Source of the DNA: AP-15 sp963755435
GTDB taxonomy: Bacteria; Pseudomonadota; Alphaproteobacteria; ATCC43930; CGMCC-115725
Direction of reading: 5' to 3'
NCBI GenBank assembly: GCA_963755435.1
Contig: CAVWJX010000007.1
Location: forward strand, 124,001 to 188,000
DNA length: 64,000 nucleotides
Of this stretch, positions 54,894 to 63,300 are shown one piece after another. Numbering within the stretch: the stretch's first letter is position 1; every line of letters starts with the position of its first letter. The notes below the pieces were generated by a model. That model was not told the DNA's origin and ran no database searches. It saw only the letters and a list, made by a program, of their open reading frames with translations. The position numbers were made by a program, and so were the translations under genes.

Positions 54894-56069
54894 CTAGCCG
54901 AGAGCACGGTACGGCGCCCCCGCGAAGGCTGCCGCCATCGCCGAAAAAGCCGGCGTCGGCTGCAGCTCGGCGTCGAACGGCAATGGCCGCGACGGCAGCC
55001 CGTCCTTGCGCCACTTCGCCTGGTTGGTCTGGCGGCGCACGATCCAGCTATGGCGGTCCGACAGACCCCAGGTCACCACCATCTTGACCGCCGGCTCATC
55101 GAGTGCGGCATCGAGAAATCTGCGGTAGGTGTCGGCGACCAGCCGGTCGCGAACCGCGAAATCAGCCGGCGCGTATTGGTCGGTGACGTCGAGCTCGGTG
55201 ATCTGGATGCTGAGCCCAAGCCCGGCGATGTCGGCCAGAAACCGCCGCAGCCGCGCCGGCGAAAAGGGTGGCCCGCCGGCCGCCGTCAGATGTGCTTCGA
55301 TGCCGACCGCGTCGAGGGGGGTCCCCGCCCGCTGCATCCGCTCGAGCAGGTTGAGCAGCACGGTACGCCGGGTCTCCTGCTCGGGGGTGTCGAGCTCGAT
55401 GTCATATTCGTTGACGACGAGCTGCGCCTTGGGATCGGCTTCGCGCGCGGTGCGATAGGCGAGGTCGAGATAGCCCGGCCCGAGGGCGTCGAGAAAGACC
55501 GCCTTGCGCAGCCCGTCCGGGCGGCCGTCCTTGGGCTCGATCGGCTCGTTGACCACATCCCAGCTGTGGATCATGCCGCGATAGCGCCCGCCCAGCGCCC
55601 GGATCCGGTCGATTACCGCGCGCTCTTGCGCCGCCCGGCTTGGCAGCGCGAAAAACCAGGAGGGCGTGCGGAAATACCACAACATATTGTGGCCGCGCCG
55701 CGCCAGGCGGCCCTCGACCGCGAACCCGACGACCGTGTCGGCGCGACGGAAATCGTCGTCGCCGGGAGCGCCGCGATTGATGTCGGCCCATTTCATGTCG
55801 TTCTCGGGCACGACGAGAGCGGCCTGGCGCAGCACCAGCGCGACAAAGGCCGGATCATGCGTGATCTGGGCCGCCGAGATCGTGGTCCCGTAGAGGAGCC
55901 CCTTGTGCGCGGCAAGACGGCGCAGCTCCGCGCTTTCGCCCGTGGCGGCGGCAAGCACGGATGCCGGCGCGCCGACACCGCCGGCGACGCCGGCTGCGAG
56001 TGCTGCGAGGCCATTGGCCAGAACCCGCCGGCGCTGCGGAGCACGGCGATCGAAAATCTGGCGGCTCAC
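54894..56069 (-). CDS. Secreted endo-1,4-beta-xylanase, GH10 family
   Basis: The product has 391 residues. The N-terminus RRAPQRRRVLANGLAALAAG resembles a Tat signal with an Arg-rich head. The GH10 TIM barrel has LVVPENDMKWADIN, GHNMLWYFRTPSWFF (substrate tryptophan/His region), the acid/base Glu175 in SWDVVNEPI and the nucleophile Glu292 in QITELDVTDQYAP, with WGLSDRHSWI closing the cleft. It would cleave beta-1,4-xylan. Start: GTG 56069 overlaps the stop of the upstream TPR gene as GTGA, so the two are translationally coupled; ATG is absent nearby. The next upstream gene is the TPR protein. Confidence 0.92.
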   Translation of the reverse strand: MSRQIFDRRAPQRRRVLANGLAALAAGVAGGVGAPASVLAAATGESAELRRLAAHKGLLYGTTISAAQITHDPAFVALVLRQAALVVPENDMKWADINRGAPGDDDFRRADTVVGFAVEGRLARRGHNMLWYFRTPSWFFALPSRAAQERAVIDRIRALGGRYRGMIHSWDVVNEPIEPKDGRPDGLRKAVFLDALGPGYLDLAYRTAREADPKAQLVVNEYDIELDTPEQETRRTVLLNLLERMQRAGTPLDAVGIEAHLTAAGGPPFSPARLRRFLADIAGLGLSIQITELDVTDQYAPADFAVRDRLVADTYRRFLDAALDEPAVKMVVTWGLSDRHSWIVRRQTNQAKWRKDGLPSRPLPFDAELQPTPAFSAMAAAFAGAPYRALG

Positions 56070-56989
56070 CGCGGTGGCGCCCTGCCGACCGGCCGCGCCG
56101 GTGGCACCGCACCGAGGTTTTTGGTCAGTTGCTCGAGATTGGCCAGCGCCGCTATCGCCTCCGGGCTGCCCGGGGCGACATGGCCGACCGCCTCCCAATC
56201 GTGACGGGCACCGTCCGCATCGCCTTCGAGACGGCGGATGTTGCCGCGTTCGAGTAGCGCCGCCGGCGAATTGGGCGTCAGCGTCAGAGCCTGGTCGATA
56301 TCGGCGCGCGCCGGATCGAGGCGATCGAGAGCGCGATAGGCCGAGGCGCGGTAGATCAGTGCATCGACGCGCTCGGGATGGGTTTGCAGCACCCGGTCGA
56401 GATCGCCGATCGCGCGGTTGTAATAGCCGGCCGAGGCCGCCGCCTCGGCGCGGTCGATCAACAGATCGGGATCGCCCGGCTGCAACGCGAGGGCCTCGCC
56501 CGCCGCGGCATAGCCGCGCACCGGGTCGCCGGCCAGCAGCCAGGCCTGTCCTGCCTGGTCGAGCACATCGGCGCGCAGCGCTGCCGGTGCCTTGGTCATC
56601 GCCCGAGCCAGCTGCTCGAGGCGGGTCGCCCCCTCCTGGTACTTGCCGAGCGCGATCAGCGCGACCGCGGCGCAATGGCCGGCCGGATGCGCCCCGCCAT
56701 GCGCGAGCCAAGTCTGCGCCAGGCGCTGCGCGGCGTGTGGATCCTGGCGGGTGAGCTGCATGCAGTGGGCGTAGGTTGCCGCATCGGCGGCGGCCGAGCG
56801 CGGCGCGCCCTGCGTCGGGGCCGGTGCGAGCGCCGGGCCCGGAGCGGATTGGCCCGGCTGCTCGGCCGCATTCGCCGTCAGCAACAGCGGCGCCAGCAAC
56901 AGCGGCGCCAGCAACAGCGGCGCCAGCACCAGCGGCGCCAGCAAGGAGACAAGCCAAAGGCGGCGAGCCGATCGCCGAATTGCCCGCAT
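56066..56989 (-). CDS. Exported TPR protein coupled to the xylanase gene
   Basis: The product has about 307 residues. After MRAIRRSARRLWLVSLLAPL comes a signal peptide made largely of APLLL repeats, ending near TANAAEQ. The mature protein is helical, with TPR units such as AASAGYYNRAIGDLDRVLQT, ALIYRASAYRALDRLDPARA and PNSPAALLERGNIRRLEGDA. ATG 56989, preceded by GAGGGGGAAA, is chosen; GTG 57019 would add ten residues. The stop overlaps the GH10 start by four bases. The role is unknown; TPRs suggest binding to partner proteins in the periplasm or at the membrane. Confidence 0.8.
   Translation of the reverse strand: MRAIRRSARRLWLVSLLAPLVLAPLLLAPLLLAPLLLTANAAEQPGQSAPGPALAPAPTQGAPRSAAADAATYAHCMQLTRQDPHAAQRLAQTWLAHGGAHPAGHCAAVALIALGKYQEGATRLEQLARAMTKAPAALRADVLDQAGQAWLLAGDPVRGYAAAGEALALQPGDPDLLIDRAEAAASAGYYNRAIGDLDRVLQTHPERVDALIYRASAYRALDRLDPARADIDQALTLTPNSPAALLERGNIRRLEGDADGARHDWEAVGHVAPGSPEAIAALANLEQLTKNLGAVPPARPVGRAPPR
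56879..56938 (-). repeat. Four tandem 15-bp repeats in a signal peptide
   Basis: The unit CAGCAACAGCGGCGC (plus strand) is repeated four times, the last with one change (CAGCACCAGCGGCGC). On the coding minus strand it encodes Ala-Pro-Leu-Leu/Val-Leu units in the hydrophobic core of the signal peptide. It keeps the frame, so copy number changes alter core length in steps of five residues. Confidence 0.92.
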
Positions 56990-57212
56990 TTTCCCCCTCG
57001 TTGCGCGGGTTCGCCGCACAGCCTATAGCACAGTGCGGGGCTGCCGCGATATTGGGCATGGGATTGGCATCGGCCGTCGCGGATCGGCCTTGCCGAGGTG
57101 GGCAGATTTTGGCTTTCGCTCCCGAAAGCGGGGCGTCGGGCCGGTCCGAGAGACGCGCTCCGGCCTGCGCCCCCCGCAACGACCGCATCGAGGCGGCCGG
57201 CAATTGCGTTCG

Positions 57213-58124
57213 ATGAGCGCGGCGCACAGCCGCCTGTTCTGCTTCGGCCTCGGCTATAGCGCGCTGGCCTTGGCCCGCCTGCTCGTCGCCGACGGGTGGG
57301 AGGTGGGCGGCACCTGCCGCAATGCCGAGACAAGGGCGGATCTTCGCGCCCGCGGCTTCGCCGCCGACCGGTTCGAGCGCGGCCGGCCGCTGCCCGCCGC
57401 GGCGCTGGTCGGGGCGACGCACGTGCTGGTGTCGGTGCCGCCCGATGCGGCCGGCGACCCGGTGCTCGACAGCCATGGCGGCGACATCGCGCAAGTGCCG
57501 GGGCTCGCCTGGCTCGGCTATCTGTCGACGACCGGGGTCTATGGCGACCGCGCCGGCGGCTGGGTCGACGAGACCAGCGCATTGCGGCCGAGCGGCGAGC
57601 GCGGCCAGCGCCGGGTCGCGGCCGAGCAAGGTTGGCTCGAGCTGTGGCGAAAGCACGGGGTCCCGGTCCATATCTTCCGGCTGGCCGCGATCTACGGCCC
57701 CGGCCGCAGCCCGTTCGCGGCATTGCGCGCCGGCACCGCCCGCCGGGTCGACAAGCCCGGCCAGGTGTTCTCGCGCATCCACATCGAGGATTTGGCGCGG
57801 GTGCTCGCCGCCTCGATGGGCCGGCCGCGCCCAGGGGCCGTCTACAATGTGTGCGACGACGAGCCCGCCGCAGCGGACGCGGTGGTGGCCCACGCCGCCG
57901 CTCTGTTGGGCCTGCCGGCGCCGCCGCTGACGCCGTTTGCCGAGGCCCCTCTGTCGGCGATGGCGCGCAGCTTTTACGACGATAACAAGCGGGTCTCCAA
58001 CGCCCTGATCAGGCAGGAACTCGGGGTCGTCCTGCGCGTTCCCGATTACCGTGCCGGGCTCGCTGCGATCCTCGCCGCGGAGGCTCCAGGCTTGCCTAAC
58101 CAGGCTTCTGGCTTGCCTAAATAG
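57213..58124 (+). CDS. NAD(P)-dependent epimerase/dehydratase-like SDR (YeeZ-type)
   Basis: The product has 303 residues. The Rossmann motif FCFGLGYSALALARLL starts at residue 9. GYLSTTGVYGDRAGGWVDE gives the serine/tyrosine region; the usual Tyr-xxx-Lys is replaced by a conserved AAEQGWLELW pattern typical of YeeZ-like atypical SDRs. FRLAAIYGPGRSPF and FSRIHIEDLARVL follow. The family role is unclear. The end has a near duplication, GLPNQASGLPK, from a repeated GGCTTGCCTAA. It is divergent from the TPR-GH10 pair. Confidence 0.88.
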   Translation: MSAAHSRLFCFGLGYSALALARLLVADGWEVGGTCRNAETRADLRARGFAADRFERGRPLPAAALVGATHVLVSVPPDAAGDPVLDSHGGDIAQVPGLAWLGYLSTTGVYGDRAGGWVDETSALRPSGERGQRRVAAEQGWLELWRKHGVPVHIFRLAAIYGPGRSPFAALRAGTARRVDKPGQVFSRIHIEDLARVLAASMGRPRPGAVYNVCDDEPAAADAVVAHAAALLGLPAPPLTPFAEAPLSAMARSFYDDNKRVSNALIRQELGVVLRVPDYRAGLAAILAAEAPGLPNQASGLPK

Positions 58125-58194
58125 CCGGCATCCGGCAAGTTCGCGACCAATTCGACGGCAGCCCGGCGCTGCTACCCGATTGGGAGGAAAGCTG

Positions 58195-59269
58195 ATGACC
58201 GCTTACAACGTGTTGATGATGGGGGCGTCCTATGGCTCGCTGCTGGCGACCAAGCTGTTGTTTGGCGGCCACCGGATAACCCTGGTATGCCTGCCGGCGG
58301 AAATCGCGGCGTTCAACAGCGAGGGAGCGCGCGTGCGCATGCCGATCCGGGGCCGCAAGGAGCCGATCGAGCTCGACTTCGCGCAAATTGCCGGGCAGCC
58401 TGCGGGCGGCCGGACCCGGCGACGTCGACCCGGCCGACTACGATCTGGTGGTGCTGGCCATGCAGGAGCCGCAATACCGCTCGCCCGGCGTGCGCGAATT
58501 GCTCGATGCGGCGGCGCGCAAGCGGGTGGCGTGCATGTCGATCATGAACATGCCGCCGCTGCCCTACATGAAGCGCATTCCGGGCCTCGCTGCCGACCCG
58601 TTGAGGACGTGCTACACCGATGCCGGGGTGTGGGACAATTTCGAGCCGGGGCTCGTGACTCTGTGCAGCCCAGACCCGCAGGCGATCCGGCCGCCCGGCG
58701 AAAAGATCAACGTTTTGCAAGTGACCCTGCCGACCAACTTCAAGGCGGCGCGCTTTGCCGCCGAGGCGCCGACCGCGATTCTGCGCCAGATGCAGGCCGA
58801 CATCGAAGCGGTGCGCTATGACCCGGGCGACGGCCAGGCGATCGAGCTGCCGGTCAAGCTCAAGGTGCATGATTCGATCTTTGTGCCGTTGGCGAAGTGG
58901 GCGATGCTGCTGACCGGCAATTACCGCTGCGTGCGCCCGGACGGCTCGATCACCATCAACGACGCGGTGCACGCCGATCCCGAGGCCTCGCGCGCCGTTT
59001 ATGATTTCGTCTGTGGGGTGTGCGAGAAGATGGGTGCCTCGGGAAACGATCTGGTGCCGTTCGAGAAATATGCCGCGGCGGCGCGCGATCTGGTGCGGCC
59101 GTCCTCGGCGGCCCGCGCGCTCGACAATGGCGCCCCGAACATTGAGCGCACCGACCGGCTGGTGCAGATCATCGGCGCGCAGTACGGCATGCGCAACGCC
59201 ACCGTCGACCAGACCGTCGCCACGGTCGATGCTCGGCTTGCCGCCAATCGTAAAAAGGCCGCAGCCTGA
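58195..59269 (+). pseudogene. Ketopantoate reductase-like NAD(P)-binding protein, frameshifted
   Basis: ATG 58195, with GGGAGG upstream, opens a frame MTAYNVLMMGASYGSLLATK (GxxYGS Rossmann motif) that reads to DFAQIAGQ and then becomes out-of-frame noise. A second frame (from about 58388) continues the same protein: GSLRAAGPGDVDPADYDLVV, VLAMQEPQYRSPGVRELLDA, SIMNMPPLPYMKRIPGLAAD, and a long C-terminal domain to TGA 59269. Deleting one G from GGG near 58394-58396 restores AQIAGSLRAAGPGDVDPADY and a single ~357-residue protein. The N-terminal domain resembles 2-dehydropantoate reductases, the C-terminal domain is less clear. The break may be real or a one-base error. The spacer 59270-59544 (275 bases) shows nothing. 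Confidence 0.75.
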
Positions 59270-59544
59270 TCTTCCCCCGGAGGTGACCGCCGGCGTCCTG
59301 TTGTGCACGGGCGCCGGCGCGGCGCCCACATTTCGGGGCGGCGATCAGCGGTTGACCGGGCCGATGTTGCACTGCATCATATCCGCGATCGATGGGCGGC
59401 GACGAGAGCCCGTTGCCCTGGTTGCGCGCGCGAAAGAACGCGGACAGATCCAAGGAGTTTGGCAAGGGAGCGCTTGAAGGCGGTTTTGGATGCTGGCGGC
59501 TCGGTGCTGCCGGCAGCAGATGCAGCACATGGGAGATGTCTGCG

Positions 59545-61188
59545 ATGGCCAAAACCACCGATTTGCCCGCCGCCGATTTGCAGGCCATTGATTTGCCTGA
59601 GGGTGTCCTCGTTCGCGGCGCAATGAAGCCTGGCTATCAGGCGCTGCTGAACCCCCAGGCGCTGGCCTTTCTCGCCGGTCTCGAGCGCAAATTCGGCGCC
59701 GAGCGCCATCGTCTGCTTGATCATCGGGCCGCGATCCAGCGCCGCCTCGATGCTGGTTGGAAGCCTGATTTCCTGGCCGAGACCAAGCCGGTCCGCGATG
59801 GTCACTGGCGGGTGGCGCCGATCCCGCGCGACCTCGCCGACCGCCGCACCGAGATCACCGGCCCGACCGACCGCAAGATGGTGATCAACGCGCTTAACTG
59901 CGGGGCCAATGTCTATATGGCCGATTTCGAGGACGCGACCACGCCCAGCTGGGACAACCTGCTCGAGGGCCAGGCTAATTTGTGCGATGCAGTACGGCGC
60001 AGCATTGCCTTCGACGATCCCGAGACCGGCCGGCATTACGCGCTAAGCGGCAAGACCGCGGTTTTATTCGTGCGCCCGCGCGGCTGGCATCTGCCGGAAA
60101 AGCACGTGCTGGTCGATGGCGCGCCGATGTCGGGCGCGCTGTTCGATTTCGGCCTGTTCTTTTTTCACAACGCCAAGGAATTGGTGGCGCGCGGCAGTGG
60201 CCCCTATTTCTATTTGCCGAAGATCGAGAACCACCTCGAGGCGCGGCTCTGGAACGACGTATTTGTCGACGCTCAGGCCAAACTGGGCCTACCGAAGGGC
60301 ACGATCCGTGCGACCGCGCTGATCGAAACCATCCTTGCCGCATTTGAGATGGACGAGATCCTCTACGAATTGCGCGACCATTCGGCCGGCCTCAATTGTG
60401 GGCGTTGGGATTATATCTACAGCACAATCAAAAAGTTTGCCGAGGACCCGGCCTGCCTGATGCCCGATCGCGGGCAGGTGACGATGGAGAGCCATTTTCT
60501 GCGCAGCTACAGCCTGCTGCTGATTAAAACCTGTCACCGGCGCGAGATCCATGCGATGGGCGGCATGGCGGCGCAGATCCCGATCCGCGACGATCCGGCC
60601 GCGAACGCGGCGGCGATGGACAAGGTGCGCGCCGACAAGCGCCGCGAGGCCGGCGACGGCCATGACGGCACCTGGGTCGCCCATCCGGGGCTGGTCGGCA
60701 TCGCCAAGGAGATCTTCGATCGCGAGATGCCGCAGCCCAACCAGATCGCCCGCAAGCGCCAGGATGTCGATGTCGACGCCGCCGATCTGCTCGCCGTGCC
60801 CGAGGGCACGATCAGCGAGGCCGGGCTGCGCCAGAACCTCAATGTCGGCATCGGCTATATCGAAGCCTGGCTGCGCGGCAGTGGCTGCGTGCCGCTCTAT
60901 CACCTGATGGAGGACGCCGCCACCGCCGAGATCAGCCGCGCCCAGGTGTGGCAATGGATCCGCCACCGCGCCCGGCTCGAAGACGGCCGCACCATCGACG
61001 CGGCATTGTGCCGCACGATGCTCGATGAGGAAACCGCCAAGCTGCGCGAACTGGCCGGCAATGGGGCCTATCGCCACGACCGCTACGCGGACGCCGGCCG
61101 CCTCATTGGCGACCTGATCGAAGCGCCCGAGTTCCCCGAATTCCTGACCATCCCGGCCTACGACATGATTATCGCCGAGGGCGCCTAG
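59545..61188 (+). CDS. aceB: Malate synthase (type A)
   Basis: This 547-residue enzyme condenses glyoxylate and acetyl-CoA to malate. Signatures in order are GPTDRKMVINALNCGANVYM with ADFEDATTPSWDN, ATALIETILAAFEMDEILYE with LRDHSAGLNCGRWDYIYST (catalytic Glu and Asp/Arg region), and MGGMAAQIPIRDDPAAN with DGTWVAHPGLV near the C-terminal side. ATG 59545 has GGGAG nine bases before; the ATG at 59536 lacks spacing and the frame's earlier start has no support. Isocitrate lyase is not in the window. Confidence 0.95.
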   Translation: MAKTTDLPAADLQAIDLPEGVLVRGAMKPGYQALLNPQALAFLAGLERKFGAERHRLLDHRAAIQRRLDAGWKPDFLAETKPVRDGHWRVAPIPRDLADRRTEITGPTDRKMVINALNCGANVYMADFEDATTPSWDNLLEGQANLCDAVRRSIAFDDPETGRHYALSGKTAVLFVRPRGWHLPEKHVLVDGAPMSGALFDFGLFFFHNAKELVARGSGPYFYLPKIENHLEARLWNDVFVDAQAKLGLPKGTIRATALIETILAAFEMDEILYELRDHSAGLNCGRWDYIYSTIKKFAEDPACLMPDRGQVTMESHFLRSYSLLLIKTCHRREIHAMGGMAAQIPIRDDPAANAAAMDKVRADKRREAGDGHDGTWVAHPGLVGIAKEIFDREMPQPNQIARKRQDVDVDAADLLAVPEGTISEAGLRQNLNVGIGYIEAWLRGSGCVPLYHLMEDAATAEISRAQVWQWIRHRARLEDGRTIDAALCRTMLDEETAKLRELAGNGAYRHDRYADAGRLIGDLIEAPEFPEFLTIPAYDMIIAEGA

Positions 61189-61309
61189 AGCCGCCCCCAA
61201 GCCCGCAGCGGGCCGAACAGCGTCAAAGAGCGGACGCAAGTTCCTTGACGCCAGAACTCTCGGGACTAGGCTGCCGCCAGCGGCGCCGGGATGACAGAGG
61301 ACCGCGGGG

Positions 61310-63139
61310 GTGGCCAACGAGACGCGGGTAGAGCATCGGTTTACGGTCATCATGTGCGCCGATGTCGTCGGCTATTCGCGGCTGATGGGGCTCGACGAAG
61401 AGGGTACCCTGGCGGCGCTGCAAAGGGTCCGCCGCGATCTGGTTGACGCCAGCATCGCCGAGCACAAGGGCCGCATTGTACGGGCGATGGGCGATGGGCT
61501 CCTGGTCGAGTTCGGCAGCGTCCTCGATGCGGTGCGCTGCGCGCTGGCGATTCAGCGCGCGATGCCCGAGCACGGCGCCACCGCCCCGGCCGATCGCCGC
61601 ATCCGGCTGCGCATCGCGATCAACATGGGCGACGTCGTGACCGACGGCGACCTTATTCACGGCGACGGCGTTACCATCGCCGCGCGGATGGAGAGCCTAG
61701 CCGAGCCGGGAGGGATCAATGTAAGCCGCGCGGTGCGCGACCAGGTGCGCGACCGGTTGCCGATCGCCTTTGAGGATCTGGGCGAACACGAGGTCGCGCA
61801 TATCGTGCGTCCGGTCCGTGTCTTCCGGGTGGTCTCGGCCGCCCCGCCGGAAGCCGAAGCCGAAGCCGGCGCCGCCAGCCGCGCGGTTGCCGCCGCCGCT
61901 CCGGCGGTCCTGGCTGCGGCCGCTTCGGCCCCGACAAAGCCGGCTCCGGAAAAGCCGGCGGTCGCGGTGCTGCCGTTCCAGAATCTGGGCGGCGATGCCG
62001 ACGCCGAATTTTTCCTCGACAGCGTTGCCGAGGATCTGATCACCGAGCTGGCGCGGGCGCGATGGTTTTCGGTGATCGCCCGCAACACCAGCTTTTCTTA
62101 TAAGCACAAGGGCGCCGACGCCAAGCAGCTGGCCCGCGAACTCGGGGTCCGCTATGTGGTCGAGGGCAGCTTGCGCAAGGCCGGCAGCCGGGTTCGGGTC
62201 AGCTGCCAGCTGGTCGACGCGGCCAGCGGCCAGCATCTATGGGCCGACCGGTTTGACGGCACCCTCGAAGACAGCTTCGACTTGCAGGACAAAATCACCG
62301 AGAGTGCGATCGGCTCGGTGGCGCCGGTGCTGCGCCTGGCCGAGATCGAGCGGGCGCGGCGCAAGCCCGAGGCCGCTCTCGATGTCTACGATCTGACCCT
62401 GCGCGCCTTGCCCGCCTGCTTTGCCGAGACCGCGGCCGACAATGAGACGGCGCTGCACCTGCTCGATCAGGCGCTGCAACAAGACCCCGGCTATCCGACG
62501 GCGAACGCGCTCGCCGCCTGGTGCCGGCAGCAGCGCCATCTGATGAATTGGCCGGGGACCGAGCCAGACGACCGGGAGGAAGCCAAGCGCTTCGCCCGCC
62601 TGGCGATCGACGGCGGCGCCGACGTGCCGCTGGCGCTGGCCGTCGCCGGCGCGGTGCGCGCCGCCTTGACCCGCGACCATGATCTGGCTCTGGCGGCGGT
62701 CGATCGAGCGGCGATGATGAACCCCAACGCCGCCATCGTGCTCGGCTTTGACGCGGTGACGCGGTGCCTGTGCGGACAATACCCGCGGGCCATCGAGCAC
62801 GCCAAAAGGGCCCTCCATCTGAGCCCGCTGGAGCCGCTTGTGTATCAGGCCGCCTTTGCCATGGCGCTGGCGTGTCTGCTGACCGGGCGGGCCGAGGAGG
62901 CGGTGGCGCATGCGCGCCAGGCGATCGCCGGCAATCGCTATTTCGCGTTTCCCTATTGCGTGCTGGCTTTGGGTTCCGCCCGTCTCGGCCATGCCGGGGA
63001 GGCAGCGCAGGCGGTGCAGCGCCTTGCGCAAATCGCGCCCAACTTTCATCTCGGGGCGCTGAGGAGCATCCGCTTTGCCGACGCGGCGCAGCTCCAGCCC
63101 GATCTCGACCTGCTGCGCGCCGCCCATCTGCCGGAGTGA
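61310..63139 (+). CDS. Class III adenylate/guanylate cyclase with TPR region (first of pair)
   Basis: The product has 609 residues. The cyclase domain (about 10-175) has the metal-binding Asp18 in MCADVVGYSRLM and Asp62 in RAMGDGLLVEFG. The purine-binding Lys expected before the GD is Arg58, and the transition-state Asn expected in GDGVNIAAR is Thr122 (GDGVTIAAR), while Arg126 remains. After an Ala-rich linker (about 180-220) comes a VAVLPFQNLGGDADAEFFLD module common in this family, then TPRs (PRAIEHAKRALHLSPLEPLV, GRAEEAVAHARQAI). The start is GTG 61310. It has no membrane segment or signal peptide, so it is probably cytosolic. It lies 161 bases before a second cyclase gene on the same strand. 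Confidence 0.9.
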   Translation: MANETRVEHRFTVIMCADVVGYSRLMGLDEEGTLAALQRVRRDLVDASIAEHKGRIVRAMGDGLLVEFGSVLDAVRCALAIQRAMPEHGATAPADRRIRLRIAINMGDVVTDGDLIHGDGVTIAARMESLAEPGGINVSRAVRDQVRDRLPIAFEDLGEHEVAHIVRPVRVFRVVSAAPPEAEAEAGAASRAVAAAAPAVLAAAASAPTKPAPEKPAVAVLPFQNLGGDADAEFFLDSVAEDLITELARARWFSVIARNTSFSYKHKGADAKQLARELGVRYVVEGSLRKAGSRVRVSCQLVDAASGQHLWADRFDGTLEDSFDLQDKITESAIGSVAPVLRLAEIERARRKPEAALDVYDLTLRALPACFAETAADNETALHLLDQALQQDPGYPTANALAAWCRQQRHLMNWPGTEPDDREEAKRFARLAIDGGADVPLALAVAGAVRAALTRDHDLALAAVDRAAMMNPNAAIVLGFDAVTRCLCGQYPRAIEHAKRALHLSPLEPLVYQAAFAMALACLLTGRAEEAVAHARQAIAGNRYFAFPYCVLALGSARLGHAGEAAQAVQRLAQIAPNFHLGALRSIRFADAAQLQPDLDLLRAAHLPE

Positions 63140-63300
63140 CGGCGAAGCCCGGCCCACCGGCGCGGGGTCGATCAATTGTATCAGCCGCGCCGCTACTCTG
63201 TTAATGTCCTGTAAATCGCACGCCGGTGTGAGGTTGCTCACAGGGTCGGGACGGTTCGCGGCGCATTATCGCTGCAGCTTGGGATAGGTGTGCCCAGATC

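Noticed and set aside
54894..57893. A 999-residue minus-strand open frame
   Set aside because: Only its last 391 residues (GH10) have family support. The part upstream of 56069 overlaps the TPR gene in another frame and the divergent SDR gene; it is open because of high GC.
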